From contig JAJEKV010000003.1 in NCBI GenBank assembly GCA_021234155.1, positions 28,503,166-28,567,165 on the forward strand: a stretch of 64,000 nt of DNA, read 5' to 3'. Made by a program: the position numbers and the translations under genes. Source of the stretch: Isoetes taiwanensis (Eukaryota; Streptophyta; Lycopodiopsida; Isoetales; Isoetaceae). Under the pieces are notes generated by a model. That model was not told the DNA's origin, did not search any database, and was given only the letters and a program-made list of their open reading frames with translations. Positions 12,175 through 25,126 of the stretch are shown piece by piece (within the stretch, counting starts at the first letter, position 1; each line of letters starts with the position of its first letter).

Positions 12175-13433
12175 TCTGAAACTTGTGACGATCATGAAAG
12201 CTGTTAATCTTGAAGGAGAAGGAAGTTCTGCTCATATTGTACTGGAAAAAGCTGTGGATATGCCAAGTTCTGTAGTAGGGCCTCCTGTAGAACATCTTAG
12301 TGAAGATATTACCAAAGATGTGAATCCTGCCAGCAAGCAAATGGACGAAAATGGGCCTTCCAACGAGTCAAATCAGGTTTTATATTAGAAAGTGGTCTTG
12401 TATATAGTTATCCTGTTATGCTAAATTTAGATCTCCTTGTTGATTCTACATGCATAGAGGCATATGGCCATCTGGCAGTGTAGATAATATGATGGATTTC
12501 ATGTGTAATCTTAGAATAGATATATCTTCTGATATTTTAGGCATCTATCATAATAGGCATCTGTTATTTATTTTTCTGCAATCTTATCTGTCTCAAATGG
12601 ATGCTTTAATAGTCTCATACATTCTTATGTTTCTTAAATAGATCCTTTAACTACTCAGACATTCTGATTTGGATTATTTAGCTGTTTAATATTTATGGGT
12701 AGTGCCCTGATTTGTTTATTCACTTTAAGTGGATTGATTTTTGGGAGATATTGGCAGCTGTTTTTTGTGTTTCCCTTTATGGCATTGCATTGCAGGTTTT
12801 TATTTCCGCAGGTACGATAAGACATAGATGACGGGAATCTCATGGTAGTCGAACAGCAAACCATTTTTTTTTTTTTTGTTGAGAGCTAGATATATATTTA
12901 TAAAATAAAAGGTACAATGAGACTAAAAAAAAGGAGACCCCAGAAGAGGGCCTAGCCCTCTAATTATTGGTGGCAAAGCCGCCCATATCCTCCATCCAAG
13001 AACACTTAAAATACTGATAGAACCCTTGAGAAGAACCCAATCTGTCCAGTGATTTGTCATAATTACGGCCCCATTTCCTGATATGGGAGATTGCCATTAG
13101 CGCCACTCCGTGGTTGAAGACATTTTTAATTTTGGTGGTGGAAATAGTTTGCCCACCCAGTGCAACTGAGCAACGGTGCTTCCACACTGCCCATAAGGCC
13201 AAGCATGTGATGGAGTACCCAATTTTGTCTGTATGAGCCATGCTGATCTCAGGCCAGTGTAGCTGAGCCCTGTCTAGTTGTAGAAGAGGTGCCACCCAGT
13301 CCCAAAATTCTCTCACCTTGGGGCAAAAGAACAAGTGCCCAATGGTTTCTACTTCTCCACATAAAAGTGGGCATTGAGTGTCTGTCACTGTTTTCCTTTT
13401 GAGCAGCCACGTTTTAGTAGCTAGGCCACAACG
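12175..13433. repeat. Segmental tandem duplication, copy 2 (internally shortened)
   Basis: Block A' (12175-12813) is fused directly to block B' (12814-13433). The join shows a 2-bp shared GT between the two parental edges (GCAGGT in A, TTAGT in B). Relative to copy 1, 1.78 kb is missing: either a deletion in copy 2 or an insertion in copy 1. Sequence to the right of 13433 continues the LINE, which marks this as the original right edge. Confidence 0.9.
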
Positions 13434-13548
13434 CCAAGTGAGCCACATAAATAGCTGCACTCTTCTGGAGCAGTACGAGGTTCAGCATTTCCTCAATTGC
13501 ACAAGTAGTTCATTTGTAGAGAGATTGATGTGTGTAGAGAGTAGTACG
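12865..13548 (-). mobile_element. 5'-truncated LINE with target-site duplication
   Basis: This is the fuller copy of the LINE tail. The frame at 12960-13460 (minus) starts MQLFMWLTWRCGLATKTWLL and runs through the zf-RVT cysteine/histidine cluster to GFATNN. It is flanked by the 10-bp direct repeat AGCAAACCAT at 12855-12864 (next to the poly-A side) and 13549-13558. A 5'-truncated, poly-A-ended insert with a TSD is the standard signature of L1-type target-primed reverse transcription. It landed in the 3' flank of the Helitron gene described below. Reverse transcriptase and endonuclease domains are missing, so it cannot move by itself. Confidence 0.85.
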
Positions 13549-13648
13549 AGCAAACCATGTATCATAAGGGCACATAATAGATACCTGTAAAAGGCAAAGA
13601 ATGCATACCTCATTTGAAGTCCAGTTTTTATCTTCTTTTTGCAAGACA

Positions 13649-13813
13649 TACACAGAGGAGGATTGAGAAAATTTTACATGTGATACTTGTAAAAGAAGAA
13701 GATGACATATCATTTAAAGTATTGATGTTATACACAGAGGAGGATTGAGAAAATTTTACATGTGATACTTGTAAAAGAAGAAGATGACATATCATTTAAA
13801 GTATTGATGTTTA
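13649..13813. repeat. Tandem duplication of an 82-bp unit
   Basis: ACACAGAGGAGGATTGAGAA begins near 13650 and again at 13732; the units run through AAGTATTGATGTT with almost no differences. It lies just 3' of the Helitron helicase stop. Confidence 0.9.
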
Positions 13814-15695
13814 ACTTGCTTGATATTTGTAGTGCACCTCGTAGTGTTCTCTGGTGAAAGGAGGATGAGCGCGTCTTGTCTTGTCTGCATGCGTGTAAGT
13901 GCAGTGTATAGTTGGCCATGTGCGAATACGTTAGTACGAAGGTCGACGACACAAGGGGGGTTCACAGTTTTGGGCGTATAACCCATCTGCATGCATGGGA
14001 AGGGGGTTTTTTGGACCCATTTTTGTACATATACGGTCGGCAGGGGGTCCTTTTTCTGGTATTTTTTGCACTATCCTAGGTAATTTCTATTCGAAAGGGG
14101 TCAAAATTTGCTTTTAAAGATCCGTATACAGGGGGGTTTTTTGTCACCCCATGCATGCAGATGGCATATCCCCCTTATACATGAGTGAATCCCCGTTGCG
14201 ACGACGACGCGATCCAATGTTAATCCTTGACAGCTGTTGAAGGTGGTCGCATAAGACAATCGAAGGGGTAATTGCCGCCTGTGAATGGTCCAGGGCCGGT
14301 TCTCTGGCTGATAAAAGAAGTCAGTCCTAGAGATTGGGCAGGTGCATGCATCCTCCTGATTTGCCTCATCTAATACTTTTACCATCACAAACTTTTCATG
14401 CATTGACACGATCATAACTCTCGCATTTTTCACCAGACCCTTTTCCATGTTTAGTCGTTTCATAACGTGGCATATAGCACCTACCTTAAGTTTGAGTTCA
14501 TGGTTAGGTATTCCAGAATGTGTGAAGTTATTAAGGAAATCTGATGTGGCATAGGGGTGGTCATGTATGATTTCGTCTTGTTCAGTGATATGATCATGGC
14601 TGTAATATGGTTTGTCACGATTAGGAACTCTACTAAGAATGCGATCATTGAAACTAGCAACGCTTTTATTAATTGGTGACAAAATGTTGCGTTTCTTGCA
14701 TGCTCTGTAGAATCTCGAAGGACGTCGGATGGATAGAGAAAGTCAATGCTATCTTGCACGCTAGTAGTTATGTTGAAGATATCCAACGAGACTGTGGATT
14801 CTTCCCAATTCTCTCCTATCTTATCAACAAAACGCATCAGTTCAGGGTCATGTGCATTACGTATTGGTTGTTCCAATCTCAGCACACGAAAACTTTGCCA
14901 CAGTGGCGAGGATTTTATTGACGCATTATATGCTGCATTCCTTCCTCCTCCCTTGACAACAGGCGCGACCTGTCTGAAATCTCCAACACCAATAAAGTGT
15001 TTGCCACCAAAGGGAAGACTATTTCTGTATAGTCTTTGCAATAGATGATGCACGCTTTCTATGACAGCTTTGTTAGCCATTGGAAATTCATCCCAGATAA
15101 TTACCTTAGCCGCAATAAGTAGATCTACTACTCCAGAATCACGTTCTATCATTGAGTGAAGGCCCGCGTTATTTTCTTCCACGGGGATTTGAAACAGCGA
15201 GTGGGTTGTTCGTCCCCCTGGGTACTGGAGAGCGGCTAATGCTGTCGTACCACATGCAAGCACTATACCTTTGTTGCCTCGTATAGATAGGCATACGCAA
15301 TTCAACAAGAAAGTCTTTCCTTCGCCAGCTTTTCCATCGATGAATATGGGTTGGTTACTTTCCGATAATTCTAACCATTCACGAATAAAGTTGTATATTT
15401 CTTGTTGGTCATTATTCATTATTCTTTTCATTTGCATCACAGTATCTAAATATCTCTCGTGGTCGGAAAATTTCTGTAATTCATACATGACATTTCTTCG
15501 GAGACGAGGTTGTAGTTGTAGACCAAATGCCATGATGTTAGTACTATGTTGTGTTAGAATATTGTTGATTAAACGAAGAGATTCATTGAAAGCAGTCGTC
15601 TCATCATTTGAATATTCATCTAATAAATCCACACTGATCGGTATTTTGAACTTGGTCCATAGCTCAATTGCTGGACCTTGATCAAGCAATAGCAT
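13792..15695 (-). pseudogene. PIF1-like helicase domain of the Helitron transposase
   Basis: The longest open stretch (15695-14481) carries Walker A GKAGEGKT at residues 121-128 (the usual AGTGKT Thr is Glu), Walker B VIIWDE near 198-203 and motif III GVGDFRQVAPV near 236-246. After one frameshift around 14680 the helicase continues (14682-14199) to LPLRLSYATTFNSCQGLTLD, the motif V region. The last motif, NVFAHGQLYTALTR, lies at 13800-13950 beyond a 248-bp MITE. The helicase would unwind DNA during rolling-circle transposition. With a frameshift, an inserted MITE and an altered P-loop it is not functional. Confidence 0.9.
13951..14198. mobile_element. 248-bp MITE inserted in the Helitron helicase
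   Basis: The ends are inverted repeats of about 50 bp. The left end reads ACAAGGGGGGTTCAC and then CCATCTGCATGCATGGG; the reverse complement of the right end reads CAACGGGGATTCAC and then CCATCTGCATGCATGGG. It is flanked by CGACGAC at 13944-13950 and 14199-14205, a 7-bp (possibly imperfect 8-bp) target duplication. Removing the insert and one repeat gives the uninterrupted peptide LDRVVVDLRTNVFAHGQLY, exactly as the helicase family requires. An 8-bp duplication would suit a hAT-type element. Confidence 0.88.
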
Positions 15696-15699
15696 GGCA

Positions 15700-17228
15700 A
15701 AAAGGAATCACGTGGGACCCAATGATAGGGAAACAACTTCCTCCATGACTAATACTGCTTCTTTATGTGCTGCGAGCAATCCTTCTGCCTCTGCAGCTTG
15801 CTGATATGTCTCATATTGTTGTTCATTAACAATTTTCAGCTCATCCCAGTAGCAAGATTTGTCTCAGATAGAATGCTTCTCCTACTCGAGGTAATAGCAA
15901 TCGTATCCTACATACAATTGGTTCTGACCCTCTTCTTCACTATGTTCCTCGTAAACCCCGCCCGCTCTTGTTCCACATGTGTTCCAGATTCGATTGCCAA
16001 TGCTGGATTGTATGCAGTCAATGTATGTTGTTCATAATATTCAATGTATGTGAAGGCATCAAATTCAAGGCCTACAAGGCGTAAGAAATATCTATCTAAC
16101 AAAGATCTTGTGTTTGGATGTGGTAGATGCAGGGGTAGGCATTTTACGGCAGGAGACTTACTTGTTATTTCATATGACATTGTTCTCCATGCAGCTTCTA
16201 TGGCTGATAGATAACGTGCCCTCAAATAATCTTGTATTTCATCTCTAGGAAGTCGCTTAGCAGCTTGTTCAGGTGGAGTGGTATTTTTTATTTGATCATT
16301 GTTCATCGAAGAGGATTCTGCAACCGTTTCATGTTCATTGTCTAAAGAAGATGGTATAGAAGTTGAGTGTCTATTCTGTGTTACTTGAAAACTGGCACTA
16401 TCAAATCCCTTGTAAATATAACCATAAAGATAAGAGAATACATGGACTATAGATGCAATGTCCACCATAATGTGACAGTCCAACTCATGAAGGAGGAAAC
16501 CCATACATCGTTTATGCTCCTTCTCCTATATTGTACGTAGCCCTTCGAATCAAGATATGTCGTTGGGTTAACATTCTTTGGATATTTGTAGCAACAGGAA
16601 TTTCCATTTGGAGAGCACCTTTTTGTATGTTTATGTATCATGAATTTTTGGACTTGTGCTCGAAGAACAGGATCTGTAGGCACTTCAGCAGAGATGATCT
16701 CGTCTATGCTTTCAATGTTGGGTTCAGTGCGCAAGACGAGATGGGCATGAGGCAATCCACGTTTTTGGAATTCTATGACTTTTATTATATATGATATACG
16801 TTGGAAGAATTTGTGAAGAAGCTCCTTCAACCGTTGTAATCGTCCATGGAAACATCGGATGACAATCATAGGAATATCGGATGCATTCTGTCCAGGTCTA
16901 AGTCTATCTCGTATCTCTGGCCAATCTGTGTTTATAGTCATAGTGATAAATAATGTCGGACGACCTTTGGATCTTGATAGTGCCAATGCGTCCGTGACAC
17001 AGAGCACCACCTTTGACATCCTAAGAATGATGAGGGCAAGATTATGTCACTTCGATCGTCATTCTCACGTTCCGAATAGTCCTCATCGTACTGCACCCTT
17101 CGATTCCGAAATGCTGGCGTTCTAAAATAATTCAATCGAGCATCTTCAACTCTTGAATACATGTCAACCAAATATTCCCCACATAAACGACCTAATTGGA
17201 GAAACATGTCTTCATGTAACAATATGTA
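15700..17228 (-). pseudogene. Helitron Rep (HUH endonuclease) domain
   Basis: The first piece (17234-16938) has DMFLQLGRLCGEYLVDMYSR, typical of the segment before the nuclease. The second (17019-16447) has PTLFITMTINTDWPEI (Rep motif 1) and EFQKRGLPHAHLVL, where HAH at about 16741-16749 is the metal-binding HUH motif. The third (16504-15908) has VFSYLYGYIYKGFD, the tyrosine-bearing region, then LRARYLSAIEAAWR. Between 15908 and 15700 a frame-broken stretch still reads GEAFYLRQILL and AAEAEGLLAAHKEAV, linking Rep to helicase. Rep nicks one strand and starts rolling-circle replication. At least three frame changes show decay. Confidence 0.88.
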
Positions 17229-17779
17229 GCACAATAACAGGGGGTTGTTTTTGTATTTTTATACTTTTTTCCCTAAGGTTTTTATATGATTTGGTGGTGT
17301 AATCTCATGGATGTACTAATGCGTACATCTAGAGTGCGCATACAGTTTCAAGTTTATTTTTATGGCAATTGCCAATGGTTTGACCCCATGTTTAAAAAAA
17401 AAGGGAAAAAAAAAATCTAAAGGCATGCAGGGCTCGATAGCTTAACTTTAGGGTTTGCTTACAGCTGATGTTAGGGTAAATGGTTTGCTTGGTTGATCGG
17501 AAGGCACGAAAGGGAGGCCAGAGTTATTGTTTTGCAAGAAAGGTTTTTTTTGCAAAGGAGCAAATAATCAAGATCTCGACTTCCGACCATAGTTCGAGAT
17601 GCGAGTTGCAGATTCTGTTTCTGGTATTCTTTAGGTATTTCCTGCTCAAATGTTTCTCGCATATATTTTTTTTCATGCATATAGGTGAAGAAGAGATACA
17701 GGTATTTGCTTCTGTTGCTTCTGGAGGAGCTGGGCCTGCTTGATTTTTGGTTCTTGGGGTTAAGGATTTTTTTCAGGCG

Positions 17780-18740
17780 CCCAATCTCTGCTTGGGCGGC
17801 ATTAATTCGGCACTCAGCTACTCTAGGATTCAACGTATTTCCCTTGGCTAATAGACCAATGCTTTGTTCTTACTGTCAATTTGGATTCGAATTGACAGAT
17901 TGTGCACATGTCCGTGTAATGAAGTCCGGTTTACATTCAGATATATTTGTAGCAAACACGCTTATAGGCATATATGTAAAATGTGGTAACATCCAGGATG
18001 CAAGATGGTGGTTTGACGAAAGTGCAAAATTTAGTTTCATGGACAACAATGATTTCAGGATACTTATAGCATGGTGACACTAGTGAGGCTATGATGCTTT
18101 TTCAGTGTATGCAAGGTCAGAATTTTAAGCATGACAAGGTTATATATGCCGGCATTTTAACTGCTTGTGCAAGTGTCGGAGCTTTAGAATATGGGAGACA
18201 CATTCATTCTGATCTTATGAACTACGAGTTAGAATCTGACACTTTTGTGAGCAATACATTACTTGGAGTGTATGCAAAATGTGGGAACATAAGTGAGGCT
18301 CGTTTTGTATTTGATAAAATGTCAAAACGAGATATTTTTACATGGACAACATTAATCAGGCGATGATACTTTTCAGAGAGATGTAAGAAAGAGGTACAAA
18401 TCCCAATGAAGTTACTTATGTTAGTATCTTGAGTGTATGTGCCACACAAGGTGCATTAGAGTTGGGGAAGCATATCCATGCCCATTTAATGAAATTGGAT
18501 TCGGAGGATGAAGACAATGTCACATATGTCAGAGTGCTAATAGCATGCTCGAATACGAGAGATCTTGAATGGGGCGAGCGTATTCATGAGCATCTCGTGA
18601 AAGCTGGGCTAGAAGCAGATATATTTATAGCCCGTACGCTTGTTGCAATGTATGCAAAATGTGGAAGTACCAGGGTAGCTCGCGAGGTATTTGACAGCAA
18701 TGTGATCACATACACTGATTTCAGTCTCCGTGGAGGATAA
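17780..18740 (+). pseudogene. Pentatricopeptide-repeat (PLS-class) pseudogene
   Basis: Three frames encode PPR motifs typical of plant organelle RNA-binding proteins: VANTLIGIYVKCGNIQDAR, then VSNTLLGVYAKCGNISEARF with FDKMSKRDIFTWTTLI, and ARTLVAMYAKCGSTRVAREV. The helper phrases ALEYGRHIH and ALELGKHIHAHLMK recur. Frames break near 18075 and again near 18365-18430, with an in-frame stop after a readable 'REM'. About 320 residues remain against 500-900 in intact members, and there is no E or DYW domain. There are no introns, as is usual for the family. It lies entirely within the insertion in the Helitron gene, on the opposite strand. Confidence 0.9.
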
Positions 18741-19334
18741 ACGCAATTTTGTGAGTTTGGTTTGATTATGTCTAACTGACAAATTTGTACAGAATGCTAC
18801 TCTCAGTAAGTGAATAACTATATTTATGTCGGAAGAGACTGAAGCATTTCTTGTGGGAAGTACAAGCTTATGTGCAAAGCTATCAAAGCCATGAAGATGC
18901 TTTGTTTTCCAAGCGGTATCCTTAGTACATATTGTCTTGGGTAACCAATTGTATCCAGTATACGGAATATGTAGCTTGAAGAAGGTAGGTATCAGTTATT
19001 GTGATTTGACTTCCCGAGTGGTTCATTTTATAGGCAAAAATTTTACAGAAACAGAAATTTCCATCATGGTCGTCTTGTCATTGTAAATGTGTTACCATTT
19101 GTCTATTATCTATCATGGTATTATGTCACACTTAATATTAGGACTTCGAATGTAATGGCTTGTTTTTAGCTCTACTACCATTTTCTATTATGATTCATAT
19201 GCACTAAGGAATCTCCATGCGCAGATATTATATGCACAATATTACATGCACTAAGGAAACTCCATGCACAATATTACATGCACCCCTACACCATCCTTAA
19301 GGCCCCGAAGGGGCCAAAAAATTTTTTAGTTAAC

Positions 19335-19793
19335 ATAAACCATTAACACACAACTACCATCAACATTATTAACACAAACTATTGCATTTGACACATTTAA
19401 ATTAAAATCCCCCTTAAACCCCCTTTGGTTTGGGTGCACATTCACACGGGGGGTTACGTAGGGCAGCGAGAGCCCCAAAAAATTTACAATATATGTACAA
19501 AATTAACACCATTAAGTACATTCTCTCAAACCTTATAGTATTTTGCAAACCTTAATATACAGTATACAAAAACTTGTACATGCATACCCCACAAACGAGG
19601 ATCGCTTTGTATGGTCCAGATCTTGGAATAAAGGGCAAATATACCCATCCGACAGCTCTCGTTGCCCGGGGTAACCCCCCGTGTGAATATGCACCCAAAC
19701 CAAAGGGGGTTTAAGGGGGATTTTAATTTAAATGTGTCGAATGCAATAGTTTGTGTTAATAATGTTGATGGTAGTTGTGTGTTAATGGTTTAT
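19335..19793. mobile_element. Long-TIR MITE, family M1, copy 1
   Basis: Inverted repeats of about 125 bp, extending imperfectly to about 160 bp, start ATAAACCATTAACACACAAC and contain CCCTTAAACCCCCTTTGG. The arms differ at only two or three positions. The inner parts GGGCAGCGAGAGC and GCTCTCGTTGCCC are also complementary. The centre is AT-rich and non-coding. A diverged second copy lies at about 30.77-31.15 kb. Confidence 0.88.
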
Positions 19794-19797
19794 GGTA

Positions 19798-20752
19798 TGG
19801 TCTTGCCCTATACCATTGTAATTGTGTAAAGCCAAATTCATTTCTAAGACCCCAACCCAGAGTGCCGTGAGGGAATAGGAGGGGGTATTGTAATGGCTCA
19901 TACATAGGATCAAGGATATTCATGAAGGTTGGCTCCCCTTCATTTCTTACCCAAAATCCTCCTGCGACTCGTGGTGCAAGCTCAGATGTAGTATCAACAT
20001 CCACAATGGCTGCAATCTCATTGCTTGCAACTGCTCCCTCAATTGTTATATATGCTGATGGCAAGCCCATACTTCCCACAGTTTGAAGATTTTGGATAAA
20101 TGGATTTATTTGGTCAAGGATTGAGCCAACAATTGCCACCCACTGAAATGGCACATTTTGGTTTCGTGCATGTATGTACCGTTCTGATTCGTCATAGATA
20201 TACCAATGCATTGGATGTCCTGAATCTGCAATAAGACGTAGTCGATGGTAAGTTCGTCCACTTATAGTCACTGATGAAGGAAAATCCAAATTTACAAATC
20301 CGCCACTGACTCCGAGCACACTAAAACAAAATAGCCTGTTCACTTTTCTCGATAGCACAGCAAATTCTTGTCTATTTGTAAAGGTTCTGTAGTGCCATAG
20401 GCAAAGGGGGCAAATGTGGTAGTAACCATCTCCCCCTGTTGCAACAAAATCCATCACGCTCAACATTGAGCAATGGGATTTGACAATATGTACACCGTTT
20501 ATTCCATGTACACATTACATAACTTTGATACATGGCCAAATTCATTTGTTGCGCTTGAGCTTGCCAATGGGTTGAAGCGGATAGCTCTGTTCTTGACACC
20601 CTAACTTCTTCTTGCGCGTGTGTTTGGCTGGATGATGCAACATTATCTACATGTGCAAATGTTGGATCTCTATCTACTATAGGTCTCCAGTGGGATCGTC
20701 CTGAACGTTCTCTAACCCTTTCTCGCATTCTAATCTTATCTCGTTTAGGCAA
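19798..20752 (-). pseudogene. Helitron transposase N-terminal region
   Basis: Two overlapping frames (20752-20372 and 20466-19756) give one protein. It begins with a basic stretch (PKRDKIRMRERVRERSGRSH) and a CTYCQIPLLNVERDGFCC zinc cluster followed by LPHLPPLP. Then come YIYDESERYIHARN and YEPLQYPLLFPHGTLGW, all hallmarks of plant Helitron transposases. The frame reaches RARPY at 19797, exactly where the next 2.57 kb of foreign DNA begins. The rest of the protein resumes at 17228. One frameshift lies in the overlap. Confidence 0.88.
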
Positions 20753-20878
20753 CTCTGCATAGCATTCTGCTCGCCTTAGCAGTATGGTATCTCTCTCCTC
20801 CTCAGATAAATTTGCATAGTGTACCGCTTCTCGTTCTCGAACTCTCTCTCTCTATCGTCTTCGAGTAAATTTGTGTAG

Positions 20879-22634
<1,756 letters not shown>

Positions 22635-22683
22635 TTCTATCTCTCTCCTCCTCGGGCAAGTTTGCATATCGCTCCGCTGCTCT

Positions 22684-23112
22684 TCATAGAATTCTCTCTC
22701 TATCATTGGTAGATAAATTGGCATATCGTTCCCTTCTCCTACATCTTATCCTCTCCCTATCTTCTTCTGACAAATTTGCATAAGGCTCTCTGCTTGTCCG
22801 TCGTGTTATATCTCTGTGACCTTCAACTGCATTCCTTTGTTCGATTCTATCAGTATTCCCATCTTGAAATGAGTTTATGTATTGTTCCCTACTGTCTGCA
22901 CTTTGCCCATCTATAACCACAGGTGAGCTATTCAAATCTATAATTGTTGGGTTCTGTTCGTCCATGGCTGTAGCCATGGGATATTCGTTTATCTCATTTA
23001 TCATTCTCACTCGACGTTGTCTTGCACGCTCTCTAGCTCTTTCTCGAATCCTCTCCCTATCATCCTCTGCCAGATTTCCGTAACGTTCTCTAGCTCTTTT
23101 TCGTTCTCCCTC
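22684..23112 (-). pseudogene. Helitron transposase N-terminal Arg/Glu repeats
   Basis: The frame encodes repeats of the form RERYANLSxxDRERI: RREPYANLSEEDRERIR-type units on the right side of the microsatellite and HYANLSEEERDTILLRRAEC at about 20770-20840 on its left side. Upstream a further unit reads RERYGNLAEDDRERIRERAR. The repeats are basic and probably disordered or coiled. The (GA)n microsatellite grew inside this Arg-Glu coding region, which splits the N-terminus. I could not settle a start codon; an ATTCT pentanucleotide run lies just upstream. Confidence 0.65.
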
Positions 23113-23114
23113 TC

Positions 23115-23182
23115 TATTCTATTCTATTCTATTCTATTCTATTCTATTCTATTCTATTCTATTCTATTCTATTCTATTCTAT
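23115..23182. repeat. (ATTCT)n pentanucleotide microsatellite
   Basis: About 13 units of ATTCT. The same pentamer occurs at 32878-32912 in unrelated surroundings. Confidence 0.95.
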
Positions 23183-23990
23183 ATCTCTCTAATATGGTTC
23201 CATCATTGCCCTCCATAATTTTTGTCTTATCTAAGTGATATTTAACACGTCCTTATGTTAAGAACCTATCTATTTATCTATATGTCCATTTATCTTGAGA
23301 TGCCAAAAGAAAAAATATATATAAGAAGGTACCTTACCCACTTTTTGCTTTCTTATCCATATTTCTCCTTCGTATTGCTGAAGAGCATGTTACTGAAATA
23401 CGAAAAGAAAGAATATGTGAATACTATTGTTCTACATGCTACGATGCAGAAGCAATTGAGCAATTGTTTATAGAGAATAGTTTGGATATGCAAATGTATC
23501 TAACTTTTTAAGCAATATAGATTGTGGAAATGGAATTAACTACTGAAGTTTTGGCACCTCTTTTTGATGATCTCTCTCTTTAAATAGCAATCCAAAATTG
23601 CATTTTCTATCAACCATGTCAAGCTTAGATAGAGAATGACCTGGATTTGCAAATTTATGTAATGCAGGTCATTATCTTTTAAGCATTATATATTGTCAAA
23701 TTGTGGACATAGAACTAGTTGCTGAAGCTTTGGCAGCCTGTCTGATGATTTTAGCAACTAATAGTGCAAACTTGCATTTTCTATGAACCATATCAACCCT
23801 AGTTATAATAATCCTTAGATATGTTGCACGAACTTTTGTTCAAAATGCCATAGAAGTGTCATGCAATAGATCATTCCAAGTGATAGTTGGTTTCAATGCA
23901 TTATTCTTTCACTTCAAACAAAAGTCTTCGTCGAATCAAGACTTTGCTTTTAGGTTCACCTATTTATAAGATTTCTAACAAAAAGTTCTA
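23183..23990. other. AT-rich stretch without recognisable features
   Basis: Only short open frames. A loosely repeated phrase ('gatttgcaaattt-tgta...ttttaagca-tata') occurs near 23485 and 23645, suggesting an old duplication. Confidence 0.35.
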
Positions 23991-23995
23991 GGATG

Positions 23996-24316
23996 GGGTA
24001 AAAGCATGTTAGGGTGTACCACTTTTGGAACCTGCAAAAGTACATACACTAGGTACTTCAGAATTGGGTACTTTCTCATTTTTATTTTCATTAAAACTAG
24101 TGCAAAAATCCAAAATAAAAGTCAAGGACGCATTAATATTCAAAGTTAAGATAAAGATAATGCTACTGGAGATCAAAATATATATAAAAGTTCTAGAATG
24201 TACCTTTTTTTGAGATATTACACAGGTACCCAGTACCCAGTCCTGGGTACCTTTTTAGGTACTTTTTTAGTCACTAAATAATACTTTTTAAGGGACACCC
24301 TAACATGCTTTTACCC
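23996..24316. mobile_element. 321-bp MITE with GGGTAAAAGC termini
   Basis: Left end GGGTAAAAGCATGTTAGGGT; the reverse complement of the right end is identical for about 22 bp. The 4-bp repeat GATG flanks it at 23992-23995 and 24317-24320. Inside, GGTAC/GTACC words form further small inverted repeats. No coding capacity. Confidence 0.85.
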
Positions 24317-24801
24317 GATGGAAGAACGTGTTCTAACATATGTTCTCGTCTTGATGCCCAATGAGATGAATAAAATGGGACCGAAACTTCATAATAAAAA
24401 AACTTAAATGCTTAGAACAAATTGTTGACTTTAAACTATTGTAGGATTTTGTGTGAACTAGAAACAAACGTCGGTACATGTTTTAAAGTTGAGTGGTTTT
24501 AGCTATGTCTAAAATGGAAGATTAGATTATATGGATACTAGTAACAGTGCCCAGCGTTGCTGGGCATAACTTGGAAGCCTGTAAATATTTTGGACGCAAT
24601 GCAAAAAAGCGTGTAATAATAATCCAAGTTGTAACTTCTTATTATAACAAAAACTTTCCAAAGTTTAAACGACATTCAAAAACATCTCTTTCATGTTAGA
24701 AGTGTTGCATCAATATCTCTGAGAGTTTTGTGTAGAATAGTTCCACGTAATTGATCATGTTATGATGGCATATTGCACCACGTGATGTTAATGCATCAGA
24801 T

Positions 24802-24959
24802 ACAAAATGTATTTTCCATTATTGGAAATGAACTTCCAAGCTAATATACAAACATGTTTTCACAATTATTGGATAAATACACAAAATGTATTTTCCATTA
24901 TTGGAAATGAACTTCCAAGCTAATATACAAACATATTTTCACAACTATTGGATAAATAC
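24802..24959. repeat. Tandem duplication of a 79-bp unit
   Basis: ACAAAATGTATTTTCCATTA begins at 24802 and 24881; the units end in TTGGATAAATACAC and differ at two or three bases. Confidence 0.9.
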
Positions 24960-25126
24960 ACGTGGATAAATCAATGCGCATACCAAGAAGGTTTTGAAGG
25001 TAACTTAAAGCTATTCTAGCATAAATGAGCTACTTTTCAGTACTTCTCTTTGTTTGTCAATTACTTTGGCTACTCCCTAATGCACCTTTTGTCAATGGAA
25101 ATGTTCAAAAAGCAAACTAATATCTA

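Larger units (their letters stand above)
17229..19794 (+). mobile_element. 2.57-kb insertion in the Helitron gene carrying a PPR pseudogene
   Basis: The insert is bounded by GTA at 17226-17228 and 19795-19797. Deleting it with one GTA joins the Helitron frame as RARPYILLHEDMFLQLGRL, the expected family sequence. The left end (GCACAATAACAGGGGGTTG) belongs to a repeat seen again at 25127. The right end coincides with the right TIR of a 459-bp MITE. No transposase is present. It may be a gene-capturing non-autonomous element or a composite of two events. Confidence 0.75.

Noticed and set aside
9136-12813. Copy 2 as a processed (spliced) retrocopy of copy 1
   Set aside because: The joint is off by one base from a GT...AG splice, there is no poly-A at the right place, and the LINE is antisense. 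Deletion or insertion is simpler.
24550-24566. GCCCAGCGTTGCTGGGC hairpin as a terminator
   Set aside because: A lone 6-7-bp stem in nuclear plant DNA without gene context; treated as chance.
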